From Brachycybe producta (lineage: Eukaryota > Arthropoda > Diplopoda > Playtdesmida > Andrognathidae), in contig JAUPFP010000001.1 of assembly GCA_036925085.1 (NCBI GenBank), forward strand, positions 10,667,754 to 10,731,753: a stretch of 64,000 nucleotides of DNA, given 5' to 3'. Made by a program: the position numbers and the translations under genes. The notes below the pieces were generated by a model. It was not told the origin of the DNA, ran no database searches, and saw only the letters and a list, made by a program, of their open reading frames with translations. Positions 10,608 through 21,806 of the stretch are shown in pieces. Position 1 is the stretch's first letter. The number at the start of each line of letters is the position of its first letter.

Positions 10608-10611
10608 ATGT
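10608..10611. repeat. Target site duplication ATGT, right of element A
   Basis: The partner of 1239-1242; it directly follows the right LTR. Confidence 0.9.
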
Positions 10612-11456
10612 CATTCATTTAATGTCGGAATTGCTTAACTCTTGGATGTGATCTTTTATCTCTATCAATCCAATGCTAGGTTTTCTTTTTTTGTTTTTTT
10701 TTTCTTTTCTAAGCTTCAAGATTCCATTTCAATTTCATTCGAGATTAGAATTCTAAGTAGGCCAATACAATCCACAAACTTTTTCAGGCAAAATCCATAT
10801 GTATTATCTTGTTTATAGTCTGTACTTTTTTCTCATTATTTTATATATTTTTTTTAGCTAGTAATGAATTAAACACACTTTTACTAATCAATTCTATTGA
10901 TTGTTTTTATTTTATACTTGAGATTAAGAAATGTAGAAATATTTTTTAGGTCAATTAGGCTAATATAATTAGCTTAATAATTTGGTTACAAAGAACTGTG
11001 TTGTAGAACACATTGAAGACATACATAAAACATTGTACTGTATATGTTTTCTAATACGTTTTTCTAACTTGTTAACATACATTTTAATCACAATGTGTTT
11101 TTCTTCTCATTAAAAGCCGTTCTATTTGTTCAGATGGAATTCAATTTTAATTATGTTTGAAACTGGTTACGTATTATTATAAGGCCCAAATTCCACAAGG
11201 AAAATTTGACATTCGAACAAAAAAACCTGTTCAGGTTTGCAAGGTGGTGGTGCATGAGAATATATATTTTATTACCAAATTTTCGACTACAGTATGTGCA
11301 ATATCTTAATTCTAAGAGACTATGATCTTTTTCGTTTTAGACTATGCAGTAGGAAAAGTGGACATGTTTATTTATTTTCATAAATTAATAAAAATATTAA
11401 AAATTATATATTACTTCGATATCTTAAAGAGGTGTATTCGCACGACCTTGCACCAT

Positions 11457-11491
<35 letters not shown>

Positions 11492-12160
11492 TGAGAGAGA
11501 GAGTGAGAGGGAGAGAGAGAGTGAGAGAGTGTGGTGTCCAAAAATATGGTCAATGACCTTATGGCTAATCTCTTTTCTGGCGGTCCCTTATCGAACAAAA
11601 GACGTTCAGTTGTAGGACCACCAGCTACAATAAAAAATTAAATAGACCTTTTATTTTAATCCTTTCTTCCTTTACAGGTCTTTATTTTTACCGGCCTTTC
11701 TTTTACAGGCCTTTATTTTATTGTATGACATGAGTATTTCTAACTTTTGGTTTAGGTAAACTTTTTTCTTTTAATTGATAAATGTATTAATGTACAAATA
11801 TTCTTCATAGGGCCATCTTTTATTTGTTAAAATATTTATTTAATTTCCTGTCATTAATCTTTTGCTAGGGTCACTGCCCCAGCAAAGTTTTTAACTAATT
11901 ACCTATGACTGCCAGCCCATTTTCTGATCTGGCTATAAGAAGAGAAACTTTTTTGTATTTTAGGCTAGTATGATTTTTTATCTGAAAGTGAAAACTGTAA
12001 CTGAAAATAAGTAAAGAAATAAAAAGTACTTTTGCAGAAATCATCATTTCAACTCGTTCTTGTTTTTCCTTTACCATCAAAGAACAAGGAGAATAACTAC
12101 AAAAGTCGCGATTTTTTATAAAAGAAAGAAAAACGCTTCTAAAAGAAAGAAAAAAATCTC
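10612..12160. other. AT-rich host DNA with GT/GA microsatellite
   Basis: No gene is recognised. A compound (GT)n-(GA)n microsatellite lies at about 11456-11535. The rest is AT-rich with no convincing coding frame. Confidence 0.6.
11456..11535. repeat. Compound (GT)n(GA)n microsatellite
   Basis: A run of about 12 GT units passes directly into an imperfect GA tract. Reading frames across it give only dipeptide-type repeats. Confidence 0.9.
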
Positions 12161-12161
12161 C

Positions 12162-12296
12162 ACAAGAGAGAGAGAGTGAGTGTGTGAGTGAGAGAGAGTG
12201 AGAGGGAGAGAGTGAGTGTGTGAGAGAGAGTGAGAGGGAGAGAGTGAGTGTGTGAGAGAGTGAGAATGAGAGAGTGAGAGTGGAGAGAGGTGTGAG
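12162..12296. repeat. GA-rich microsatellite left of non-LTR block
   Basis: An imperfect (GA)n tract with GTGAGT interruptions. It directly precedes the 5' region of the C2 non-LTR copy and mirrors the long GA tract after element C. Confidence 0.9.
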
Positions 12297-13219
12297 AATA
12301 AACGGAGAATAGACGTGTTTTTTAGACGCTCCTACATTTTCCTTTCTATCTGTGATTTTCTTGATTTTTTGTGATTTTCTCGTGAGATTTTTTCGAAAAA
12401 TTTTCGATATTCGGTTGTTTTTTCTACTTGGCTACAACCTTGGACTCAACTAACCTTGGACTCCACTAACCGGGACCAGCAGGCCAAGCCACGTGCTTAG
12501 GCCCAGCTAAGTCTTCGTTTTGTTTCTGTTCCTTGTACCCACCTTTTGTACAACAGAGCTGGTTAACCCACCACCCACTTAACTTATTAATTATTAAATT
12601 AAAACACTTAATTCGATAATTAATTAACAGCTTACCTGGGTTAAGACAACCCTTGTCCCAGACTGTCTTTCTTTCTTTCTTTGGTCCGCCACGTGGTCCT
12701 TTGTTTAAGCCACTTGAGGATTTTGCTTCCCCTCTTCTTAACCAATAATAGCTACGAACCCCCACCCCCAACTGACAGTCACCCACCCACCCCAAACCAT
12801 CAGCAGACGTTATTTCCACACTGACACACCCTGAACTACTTCCTCCCTAACAAGAAAACGCCACATATTCCAAAAATAACTAACCCACCCCCAAACCAAC
12901 AGCAGACGTCACTATATCACACAATATACCAACAACCACACCACCATACAACCACCACACAACCATACCACACAATATACATGTACCAACAATAACAACG
13001 CACGGCCATACAATTAAATATTTAATATTAATTTTAGAAAATGTTAAATATTTAAATGTATTTTATTATTTTATTTAAATATTTTAAATAATATAATAGA
13101 TAGATAGATTTTTTTTTGCACGCACCTGTAGGTTTTCTGCACACCTTTAGAGGCATCCATACACACTTTTAAGCGCACCCACAAGCACGTTCAGGCATTT
13201 ACAGAGGTCCGGTGGAGCC
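12297..13219 (+). other. Probable 5' UTR of non-LTR copy C2
   Basis: Between the GA tract and the C2 ORF1 lies non-coding sequence rich in C and A. A partly repeated ACCCACCC...AAACCA-CAGCAGACGT word occurs twice (about 12780 and 12880). No gene is seen. Assignment as 5' UTR is by position only. Confidence 0.45.
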
Positions 13220-13990
13220 ATGGAACCGAACCTGAGCGGGGTCCCCGAACACATGTGGGACGACTTCCGGAAGCTGTGGACACTGCGACACGACAGCGTC
13301 ATCATCGCCGAGACGAAAAAGCTCGTCCAGGAGTCTGGCCTTAAAGGACCAGAGAAAAAACGGTTACGGCAGGATACCACAAAGGACCTGCAGGAGGAGC
13401 TTTGTGCTACTATCATAGCGGAACTTGGATCTGTGGAAGAAGGAAGGGTAGATGGCGCCAAAAGTATGCAGTCACCAAGCACACAGTGCCAGACCAGCAC
13501 GGCAGTTAAGCAGAAGGGCCACACTGTACTGGAGGGGGGACTATGGAGCTGCGAATGAAGAAGCGACCGGGGGCAAGGAAGCGATTAATTACTTCACTCT
13601 ACCCGCCGACGACATTCTCCAGCTGGTCTTCCTCCACATCGAGGCCATAAGGAAGGCTACCTCGGTGAAGACAGGCACTAAGCTGATGTTTCACCCAGAG
13701 CACCAGGACATTGTCACGAGGCGACTGGATAGCCTACTGAAGGCGTGTCGTGTTTAACGACCAGAACCGCAAGCTCTCACTAGAGCTGGCTCTTGGTTGC
13801 CACGACTCCCACCAGGTGGCAGGGGGCCCCAGTTCCCAGCAACTAAGGGTACTGCCCCGGCCCGGCACACCCCCACATGCCCACGGTCACCGGACAGGAA
13901 GTGAAGTGGAGAAAGACACGGATAGCGATAAAGAAGCCACAACTCCATCGTATGCTTCCGTGGCTCAAGGCCAACAACATCGGGATGATG
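13220..13990 (+). pseudogene. Non-LTR retrotransposon C2: ORF1 remnant, frameshifted
   Basis: Similar in order and wording to ORF1 of element C. The N-terminal part (MEPNLSGVPEHMWDDFRKLW; 13220-13558) corresponds to the start of the C protein. A shared block follows (DDILQLVFLHIEAIRKATSV; near 13605), then a LLKAC segment and an NDQNRKLSLEL segment split by a 1-nt insertion near 13748, then an SYASVAQG motif near 13948. At least two frame changes break it, and the copy runs into the assembly gap. ORF1 proteins of such elements bind RNA; this copy is non-functional and belongs to a diverged family from C. Confidence 0.85.
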
Positions 13991-14000
13991 CTGTGTGGAC

Positions 14001-14100
14001 NNNNNNNNNNNNNNNNNNNNNNNNNNNNNNNNNNNNNNNNNNNNNNNNNNNNNNNNNNNNNNNNNNNNNNNNNNNNNNNNNNNNNNNNNNNNNNNNNNNN
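14001..14100. other. Assembly gap (100 N)
   Basis: Exactly 100 N, the conventional size for a scaffold gap of unknown length. It interrupts the C2 copy, so the rest of C2 may be missing. Confidence 0.99.
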
Positions 14101-14804
14101 TATATATTTAATATATAAAAACTGAGTACATCAACCTCCACGTGGGATACATCCTGTTGCGGCGACGCCCCTAAGGGCCAACGAAGTTAAGTGTTATTTT
14201 CACGTTTAATTGACTCTGCCTTCTTACAAAATATATAAATATATACAAGTATATGTAATATATGTAAAATATACAAAATATATATAATATGCATATGCAT
14301 ATACCAATATATACATACTGATCACATCAACCTCCATCCACGTGGGAAGCAAGCCACGTGGGATACATCCTGTTTGGGGTTCACTACATACACGGACACA
14401 CACACACACTCATTGCCCACGTGGTGGCCGACGCCCTCTTGACCCACGCATACAGTCTCAATCCATTCATACCTGACCCCATCCCTGCCCCCACATCTCA
14501 AATAATCACATACACAGGTAGCCACAACACACTTCACACACATTCTTGAAAGATTTTAACTCTTGCACAAGAAATATACACAAGAACATCCATCTTTTCA
14601 TCCACCCATTTTTCCACCCCCATCTCAACAGTAGAAAGTACTCTCACACACACATAATCTACACATAGACAATCTACACAATATACATATTAAGTGGCGG
14701 CCACACCCTAAATTACCACGCATCCCCCCTCACCAACTTTCTTGCGTTTTTCCGCCCTTCCTCCTGGCCACATATTCTACACACAGAGGGCACCACTAAA
14801 CCAC

Positions 14805-14844
<40 letters not shown>

Positions 14845-14905
14845 TAGGTAAATTAGTGGTGTAATAGAGTAGTAAAATTTTTAGGTTTTTCAGTTCAGCA
14901 CAGCT
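14101..14905 (+). other. AT/CA-rich leader before element C ORF1
   Basis: Contains AT-rich palindromic sequence, a partly duplicated block around CCACGTGGGATACATCCTGTT (14140 and 14360), CA-rich stretches and a T homopolymer at about 14810-14842. It probably holds the end of an older insertion plus the 5' UTR of element C. The exact 5' end of element C cannot be fixed. Confidence 0.5.
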
Positions 14906-16526
14906 ATGTTGAGGATGGACTTAACTGGCATCCCAACAAAGTGGCATGAGGCCTTCTACAATCAGTGGACGGTGCGGCAGGGTGGTCTAGCACAGGAAGT
15001 GATCCGGCTAGTCAATGAGTCGGGCCTTAATGGAGACCCCGCTTGTAAACTACGGGGGGACACCACAGCGAAATTGGAGGAGGACCTGCGCGAGGCCATC
15101 GTAAGGGAGCTCGAAGCAGAGGAAAAGGAGGAAGATTTAGAGGGGGGCAAAACTACAAAGAGGTGCACCCGGAATGCGGCCAAAGAAACGGAGGCTACAG
15201 CACAAGCGGAAGCACGGGAGCAGATAACGGACTACTTCGACCTGCAGCCCAACGACCTGCTTCAGGCAGTTTTCCGTCATGTGGAAGCCATCCGCAGCGC
15301 AACCTCGGTCACAACCGGGACGAAGCTCACATTCCTCAAGGAGCACCAGGGAATCGTTTCCAGGTCAACCGATGCCCTGCTGAAAGCCTGCGTGGTCTTG
15401 AATGACCACAATCGGAAGCTGGCCCTGGAACTTTCAATGCGGAAAGAGGACCACGTGGAACATGGGTGTCGCCATAGAGAGGAAAGCCAGCCCTCGAGCT
15501 CGCAGAACCCAAACCCCCTTGCTAGTGGAAAGCAAGCAGGCAGGACAGGAGCAGCAACTGGAACTCTAACAACTGCAACGGGAACCCCAACAACCATGAT
15601 GGGAACTCCGACAACTGCTGCGAGAACCACGGCAAGCTACGCATCAGTGGCACAGGGCAAGCCCACAGGAAATGGAGAATGGACGAGTCGGTAAACGGAC
15701 AAGAGACCTGCAACCAACAGAGAAAACCTACGAGGCTGCCGAGAGGGTGAAAGTGAAATCGAGTGCATCTTTTGCAGTCGTGGTGAAATCTACGACTAAA
15801 GGAGTCCGCTCGCAAGCGGTTGAAGCATCCCTGCGGAAGAAGGTAGCACTAAAGGAGGTCGGCGGCAGCTTCAAGTCCGTGCGGGAAAGCAGAGATGGCG
15901 GTCTCCTCATAGAAAGCCACACCGAGGCCCAACGGGAGCAGCTCCTTACCCGGCTGCAGCAGGAGGAAGATTTCACTGTCAGGGCAATCACAAAGAGAGA
16001 CCCTAAGATAGTGGTGATCGGCGTGGAGGCGCAGCTCAACGACGAAGAAATCCGGTGCATGATCTTGGAGAACAACGAGGAACTTATCACCTTCGCAGGG
16101 GGGGAAAAGGATCTGGCAGCATCCATCCGCGTAGTTGCCAGAAAACCGTGGAGAGACCAGAGGAAGGTGAACATCGTCCTCGCCATGTCCCCACCACTCT
16201 ACCAGGTGTGTAAGAAGAACGGAGGGATCAATGTCGGATGGTCGAGACTGAGAGTGGAAGACTACGCTGACGTCCTGCGATGCTTCCGGTGTAGTGGGTA
16301 TGGTCACCTGGCCAAGGACTGCACGAAAAAGGAGGACTCGAAGGTCTGTTTCAAATGCGGAGGTAACCACATGGCAAAGGAATGCAAGAAGCATGGGCTG
16401 GAGTGCATCAACTGCCGCAGGGAGAAGCTACCACTGAGGGGACATTCTGCGACAGATCCCAAGTGCCCGGTCTACTTGGCCGAAGTGGAAAAAGTTAAGT
16501 CCCGAACCAATTATGGAGGCCAGTAG
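14906..16526 (+). pseudogene. Element C ORF1 (RNA-binding protein), one frameshift
   Basis: ORF1 would coat the element RNA. The first part (14906-15694) holds the family-specific N-terminal block and the helical block DLLQAVFRHVEAIRSATSV (about 15255-15315). The second part, in another frame from about 15672, holds an RRM-like esterase-free gag core. It is followed by three zinc-knuckle-like segments (CFRCSGYGHLAKDC, CFKCGGNHMAKEC and a third Cys/His cluster, about 16281-16470). The two parts overlap by 23 nt, so one indel near 15675-15690 suffices to join them. The stop (16524-16526) overlaps the ORF2 ATG. Confidence 0.88.
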
Positions 16527-19500
16527 GGCCACAAGACTCCCGACACTCAGAAGGACCGACACAGGAGAGGAGATGGAACCGACAAGCACCCGCATCCTTC
16601 AACTCAATCTTGGCAGAGGCACAGCAGCAGGGGCGATGGTGAGAGTCACTGCACAGGAAGGAGCCTGTGACATCCTGTGTCTGCAGGAACCAGGACGGAA
16701 CCTGGCAGGTATCTTTCACGACTGGATGGTGGTGGCAGGTGCTCAGTCACGGAGGGTCCTCACGGCAGTCAGGCCAGGATTTCGGGCAGCGGTGCTGGCA
16801 ACAGAGGATTGTACCGACACCGTCGAGTGCATCGCAGTGGGGACCGGGACGGTGAGGTGGACCCTGGTAAATGTCTACTGTGCACCCCAAGCCAACCTGG
16901 AGGGCACCCTGGCAGCCCTGGAAGCCATCGATCGGAAGTACCAGGGCCCCAAGGTGGTGGTGGGAGACTTCAATGCGAAGGACCCGCTCTGGGGATCTCC
17001 CATCTCGGATCGACGAGGCAGGTACTGTGTCGACTTCATCATGCGCAACGGGTACGATGTGGCCAATGAGGAGGCATGCGGCCCAACATTCTCTTCGACC
17101 AACGGCACCAGTTTCATTGACCTGACCCTTCTGAAGGGGGTTGCGGACTGGACTTGGACCATCTCCGAGGACGATAGCCTCAGCGACCATCGCACCATCC
17201 ACTGCGAGATGTGGCTCACAACGGAGGAGGAGGTGCGACGGCCAAGCTTCAACTGGAAGAAGGCGGACTGGACAAGGTTCAGAGGCGCCATTGCGGAGGG
17301 GATGCCAACAGTGGTCAATGGGCTCCCAGATGCTGATGAGGCCGCATCCCGCCTGCAGGAGCTCTGTGTGATGGCCTGTGAGAGGTCAATGCCACGTACT
17401 AGGGCCAGGACCACCAGGAGGTGCTACTGGTGGGACGAGGACCTCCGTAGGGCCAGGGCAAACCTCCGGCGGGCAAGGAAGACCTTCCAGCAGGAGCGAG
17501 CCCAGAATCAACGAGAGGTCCTCAGGGCCCAGTATCGCAAACTGAAGCAGGACTTCAAGGGGATGGTCCTCGACAAGAAGCAGGAGTCGTGGCGCAAATT
17601 CTGCGAACAGAGCTCCCAAGCGGACCCGTTTGGAATCCCGTACAAGGTGATAGCCAGCAGAAAGCGGCGGGATGGCATGAAGAAGGCGGTGGAGAGGCAG
17701 GACGGTACCTGGACGGAGGACGACGCGGAGGCAACGAGCGTACTTCTCGACAGGTATTTCCCACTCGACGACCCGACCGATGACACAGAGGACCAGAGGA
17801 TAATAAGAACCAGGGCCGCCCTCCCCGGGGGAATAAGAGACGACCCACCGTTTACCCTGACGGAGTTAGAGGAGGCTGTGATGGGATTCGGGGTAACCAA
17901 GGCCCCGGGAGAGGATGGCTTTCCGGTGATCGGCCTCCGCTTCCTTCTGGAGGATCAAGGACCCGACTGGCTGCAGATACTCAATGCATGCCTGGCTCAG
18001 GGGGTGTTCCCGAAAGTGTGGAAAAGGGGCATCATAGCATGGGTTCCGAAGCCCGGTGAAGGAGATTTCAGGCCGATCTGCCTGCTGCCGACGTTAGGCA
18101 AGGTTCTCGACAAGTTGTGCACCAGTAGGATACGATGGTTCCTAGAGAAGAACGGCCACCTTTCCGAGCACCAGTACGGATTCCGCGAGGGTAGGCAGGC
18201 GGTGCAGGCGCTCGCCGACTACGTGGCATGGGTTCAGAGTGCTAAACAGCGGCGGGAACACAGCTTGGCAGTGACTCTTGACATAGCGAATGCCTTCAAC
18301 AATGCGTGGCACCCAGGAATCCTGGAGCAACTGAGGATGACAGAATGCCCAGACAATTTGAGGCGGCTCGTGGGAGCATTCCTGGAAGGGCGTCAGGTGG
18401 CCAGTGGGACTCTGACCAGGAATGTGAACAAGGGCTGCCCACAGGGTTCCTGCTTGGGGCCAGTGCTATGGCTGGTATTGATGGAAACATTCTTCATGGC
18501 CATTGCAGAGTGGACAACAACGGAGGACAGGGTCCAGGCCTTTGCTGACGACGTGTTGGGGATCATCTGCGGTCCATCGGTGAGAGTTCTGGAAGAGAAG
18601 TGGACCCGGTTCTGGGCAACGTGCACTACGTGGGCCTCGGGGATGAAGCTGGCCTTTGCGGCCCCAAAGACATCAGCACTCTTCCACCCTGCAGCAACAG
18701 TCATCCGGGCACCATCCATTAGGGCAGACGGTGCCAGGATCTGCACCCATGGAGCTCTACGGTACCTGGGTGTCATGGTCGACGCAAAGTTCTCGTGGAT
18801 CGCACATGCCAAGTACATACGGGGCAAAGCCGGAGCTATCGGGGCCCGTCTGTTTATAATTGCGGGGAAGGAGTGGGGAGTGGCCCCCACCACTCTGAAG
18901 GCAATATACGAGCGGGCGGTGATTCCCCTGATCCTGTATGGAGCGGAGGTATGGGGAGAAAAGGGACTCGACAGCCGGATTGTCGGACACCTGGATGCAG
19001 CGCAGAGGCCTTTCCTGCTGGCCGTTTGCAGGGCATACAGGACTACGGCGAACCGGGCACTCCAGGTGGCATCGGGCTGCCCTCCACTGTCAGTGCTCGC
19101 GACAGAGAGACGGAGTCTATGGATTAGGAGGAAGATGCTCTCCAGAAGCCTGGACTCCCCTCTAGCGGTGCGAGACACCGACCACCCGAGCCGGAGGCAC
19201 GGATTCGAGGTAGAGACGTGGAGCCCACCTGTGGTAGCCGCGATCGACCTGTGCATATACACGGACGGGTCAAAGATGGAGGGAAAAGTAGGGGCAGCCT
19301 TCGTAGCGGTGAGAAGGGAAGTGGTGTGTTACACATGGGAGACGCGCTTACCGGATGACTGCTCGGTATTCCAGGCGGAGCTCCTGGCCATTAGGGAGGC
19401 AGTCGGCTATGCGGAGCGGGACCAGTTGCCATGGAATTCTATGGCTATCTGCTCTGACTCCATGTCGGCCCTCCAGGTGGTTGCAGAGGGGGACCGGGCA

Positions 19501-20118
19501 CACACTGAAGCTTACCACGCAAATGGGAAACTGAACGTGTGGCACAGAGAAGGACGGGACCTCCACCTCATTTGGATCAAGGCCCACATGGGATACCAGT
19601 TCAACGAACTGGCAGACACAGCAGCCAAGAGAGGGACCCGGAAAGAGGACATCACCCAACACCTGCTGCCTAGGGCCGGGCTACGGCAGACCCAAAAGGC
19701 TACCATAGAACTGCGTTGGCAACTTATGTGGGACAGAGCAGTACAGGGACGGCAGCTGTACGGATTCATCCCTGGGGTTGTCCATGGTGCTGGGCTGGTG
19801 ACCGGGAAGCTACTACAGCTTCTGACGGGTCACGGCCCCTTCCAGTCTTATCTCTTCCGGTTCAAGCTGCGTGACCATCCCGACTGTCGGTGTGCCAGAG
19901 GCCCAGACATATTGCAACACATTCTGTACGACTGTACACTGCCGAGGAGGGTGCAGGCCAGAGGACGACTCGCACATATGGCGACGAGAAGTGGACACAA
20001 GTGGCCCCTGGAGACGGACAGATTGCTGGACGACGGGAGGCTCCAGGCTGAACTCCGCCGGTTCGCGATGCTAGTAGTCTACGAGTATGAGGACGAAAGC
20101 GCGGAGGACTCGGGCTAG
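16513..20118 (+). CDS. Element C ORF2: endonuclease, reverse transcriptase and RNase H, intact
   Basis: A 1201-codon frame starting at an ATG that overlaps ORF1 by 14 nt in the +1 frame. Residues about 27-235 are an AP-type endonuclease that nicks target DNA (RILQLNLGR, LQEPGRN, VVVGDFNAKDPLWG, SDHRTI). Reverse transcriptase spans about 480-780 (PKPGEGDFRPICLL, YGFREG, TLDIANAFN, GCPQGSCLGP and catalytic AFADD near residue 677). RNase H follows near 912-1045 (IYTDGS, FQAELLAI, SDSMSAL, HMGYQFNELAD). A CRCARGPDILQHILYDC zinc-knuckle-like motif lies at about 1125-1141. All catalytic motifs are present and no stop interrupts them, so this protein may still be active. Confidence 0.95.
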   Translation: MEASRATRLPTLRRTDTGEEMEPTSTRILQLNLGRGTAAGAMVRVTAQEGACDILCLQEPGRNLAGIFHDWMVVAGAQSRRVLTAVRPGFRAAVLATEDCTDTVECIAVGTGTVRWTLVNVYCAPQANLEGTLAALEAIDRKYQGPKVVVGDFNAKDPLWGSPISDRRGRYCVDFIMRNGYDVANEEACGPTFSSTNGTSFIDLTLLKGVADWTWTISEDDSLSDHRTIHCEMWLTTEEEVRRPSFNWKKADWTRFRGAIAEGMPTVVNGLPDADEAASRLQELCVMACERSMPRTRARTTRRCYWWDEDLRRARANLRRARKTFQQERAQNQREVLRAQYRKLKQDFKGMVLDKKQESWRKFCEQSSQADPFGIPYKVIASRKRRDGMKKAVERQDGTWTEDDAEATSVLLDRYFPLDDPTDDTEDQRIIRTRAALPGGIRDDPPFTLTELEEAVMGFGVTKAPGEDGFPVIGLRFLLEDQGPDWLQILNACLAQGVFPKVWKRGIIAWVPKPGEGDFRPICLLPTLGKVLDKLCTSRIRWFLEKNGHLSEHQYGFREGRQAVQALADYVAWVQSAKQRREHSLAVTLDIANAFNNAWHPGILEQLRMTECPDNLRRLVGAFLEGRQVASGTLTRNVNKGCPQGSCLGPVLWLVLMETFFMAIAEWTTTEDRVQAFADDVLGIICGPSVRVLEEKWTRFWATCTTWASGMKLAFAAPKTSALFHPAATVIRAPSIRADGARICTHGALRYLGVMVDAKFSWIAHAKYIRGKAGAIGARLFIIAGKEWGVAPTTLKAIYERAVIPLILYGAEVWGEKGLDSRIVGHLDAAQRPFLLAVCRAYRTTANRALQVASGCPPLSVLATERRSLWIRRKMLSRSLDSPLAVRDTDHPSRRHGFEVETWSPPVVAAIDLCIYTDGSKMEGKVGAAFVAVRREVVCYTWETRLPDDCSVFQAELLAIREAVGYAERDQLPWNSMAICSDSMSALQVVAEGDRAHTEAYHANGKLNVWHREGRDLHLIWIKAHMGYQFNELADTAAKRGTRKEDITQHLLPRAGLRQTQKATIELRWQLMWDRAVQGRQLYGFIPGVVHGAGLVTGKLLQLLTGHGPFQSYLFRFKLRDHPDCRCARGPDILQHILYDCTLPRRVQARGRLAHMATRSGHKWPLETDRLLDDGRLQAELRRFAMLVVYEYEDESAEDSG

Positions 20119-20560
20119 ACGTTTTCTACTTTCAAGCAGACAACCTTCGCGATGGGGCATCCTTTTCTACTTTCAGGCGGACAATTTTCACACTAGGGGC
20201 ATCTTTATAGTTTCAGGCTGACAACCCTCGTTAGGGGCATCTTTTTCTACTTTCAGGCGGACAATCTTCACACTAGGGGCATCTTTTTCTACTTTCAGGC
20301 GGACAATCTTCACACTAGGGGCATCTTTCTACTTTCAGGCTGACAACCCCCGTTAGGGGCTTCTTTTTCTACTTGCAGACGGACAACCCTCGTTAGGGGC
20401 ATCTTTTTCTACTTGCAGACGGACAACCCTCGTTAGGGGCATCTCTTTCCACTTTCAGACGGACAACCCTCACGCTGGGGCATCTTTTTCTACTTTCAGA
20501 CGGACAACCATCGCACTAGGGGCATCTTTTCCACTCTCAGGCATTTTATACTTTCAGGAG
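20119..20560 (+). repeat. Tandem array in the 3' UTR of element C
   Basis: About ten imperfect units of roughly 40-45 bp, each with the words CTTTTTCTACTTTCAG, CGGACAA and TAGGGGCAT. Two subtypes alternate (TTCACACTAGGGG and CCTCGTTAGGGG). Every unit carries a pyrimidine tract followed by CAG, the form of a 3' splice site. The array begins right after the ORF2 stop. Confidence 0.9.
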
Positions 20561-20620
20561 GTTTCCACAAAGGTGGCACAGGCCTAAAGCCTTATGGCGG
20601 GTGGGCCTTTAACCCTATTA

Positions 20621-20777
20621 CAGAGAGAGGAGAGAGAGGAGAGAGAGAGAGAGGAGAGGGAGAGAGGGGAGAGAGAGAAGAGAGAGTAGAGAGAGAAGAA
20701 AGAGAAGAGAGAGAAGAAAGAGAAGAGAGAGAAGAAAGAAGAGAGAGAAGAAAGAAGAGAGAGAAAGAGAAGAGAGA

Positions 20778-20808
<31 letters not shown>

Positions 20809-20983
20809 GAGAGAGAAAGAGAGAGAAGAAAGAAGAGAGAAAAAGAGAGAGAAGAAAGAAGAGAGAGAAGAGAGAGAAAGAGAGAGAAGAAAGAAGAGAG
20901 AGAAGAGAGAGAAAGAGAGAGAAGAAAGAAGAGAGAAAAAGAGAGAGAAGAAAGAGAAGAGAGAGAGAGAAGAGAGAGAGAGA

Positions 20984-21017
<34 letters not shown>

Positions 21018-21047
21018 AAGAAGAGAGAGAAAGAAGAGAGAGAAAAA
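20621..21047. repeat. Long GA-rich microsatellite at the 3' end of element C
   Basis: Over 400 bp of almost pure G and A built from GAGA and GAAGA units. It starts directly at the end of the element C 3' UTR, so it is either the target microsatellite or a simple-repeat tail generated during insertion. Confidence 0.95.
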
Positions 21048-21806
21048 GTTCAACTTTAAGTTCATTTTGAATTTTATATTTCTCCTTAAAAAGTTTGTAT
21101 GAAAATTCTTGGTCTAAAAATACTTTTATGCACACATCATTTCGAAAGCATCTCTTTAAGCAGAAATTGATGGTTTATTAGAAACTAGAAGAATTGCATA
21201 TTTTTCAAAATAAAATTTTACTTGCATTTTGAGAATGTGAAGTTTTTTTTTTTTCTTATTTAAATTTAATCATGTGATTACATTTGATCATTTTCAAATT
21301 GTGACGAAAAGTTTATTGAATGTAAAATGAATGTAAAATACTATTAGGGCTTGCCTCTTTACTTTTCTAGTTTCTGGCACAATTTCAATTACTACTCACT
21401 AATCACTTTGAAACTGACTCAGGTAGCTCAAGTAGAAATTGGCTGTTAGAAAAAGCTTAATTTAAAAGATAACAACATGAAAATACCCTTAAGGTGGTTT
21501 TGAAGTGTAAATGCTTCTTGAACTCTTAATTATTCTGTCTTGGATGTGTTTTAGTAACTGGAAGAGTACCTCAAAATTAAAAATGATCCATAAATTAAAG
21601 TAATGTTTAACTCAAATTTTTATGTGCGGAATTTTTTATGTTTGCTTCAGTCATAGAACCACTTGATTCAAATGAAATTTAAGACAAACATACAAAAAGT
21701 ATGTGTTTTGAGTAATTTTGTGGTTGAAAAATTTGTTTTACATGTACAGTAGTACACACCTTAAACATGCTTTTTACAGTTAAGAAATAATGAAATGTTA
21801 TCATAC
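21048..21806. other. AT-rich DNA; part of a dispersed decayed repeat
   Basis: No gene is recognised. About 21430-21570 holds words of the dispersed repeat family described at 26680 (TACCCTTAAGGTGGTTTTGAAGTGTAAATGC). The segment may be intron of the Tudor-like gene on the minus strand. Confidence 0.5.

Larger units (their letters stand above)
14906..20620 (+). mobile_element. Element C: non-LTR retrotransposon of the I/R1 type, nearly complete
   Basis: Two overlapping ORFs (ORF1 with CCHC knuckles; ORF2 with AP-type endonuclease, reverse transcriptase, RNase H and a C-terminal CCHC motif), no LTRs, a tandem-repeat 3' UTR and a simple-repeat end at 20620 define a LINE. The presence of APE, RNase H and a C-terminal C-x-C-x8-H-x4-C places it in the wider I/R1/LOA group; the clade cannot be set by eye. 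It is much richer in GC than the surrounding DNA. Only one frame break, in ORF1, is visible. Confidence 0.92.

Noticed and set aside
15672..15694. Programmed frameshift inside element C ORF1
   Set aside because: No slippery heptamer in the correct phase is visible in the overlap; the C2 copy has several indels, so simple decay is more likely.
20584..21135. Ser/Leu/Phe-rich frames on the minus strand
   Set aside because: They are translations of the GA/TC microsatellite.
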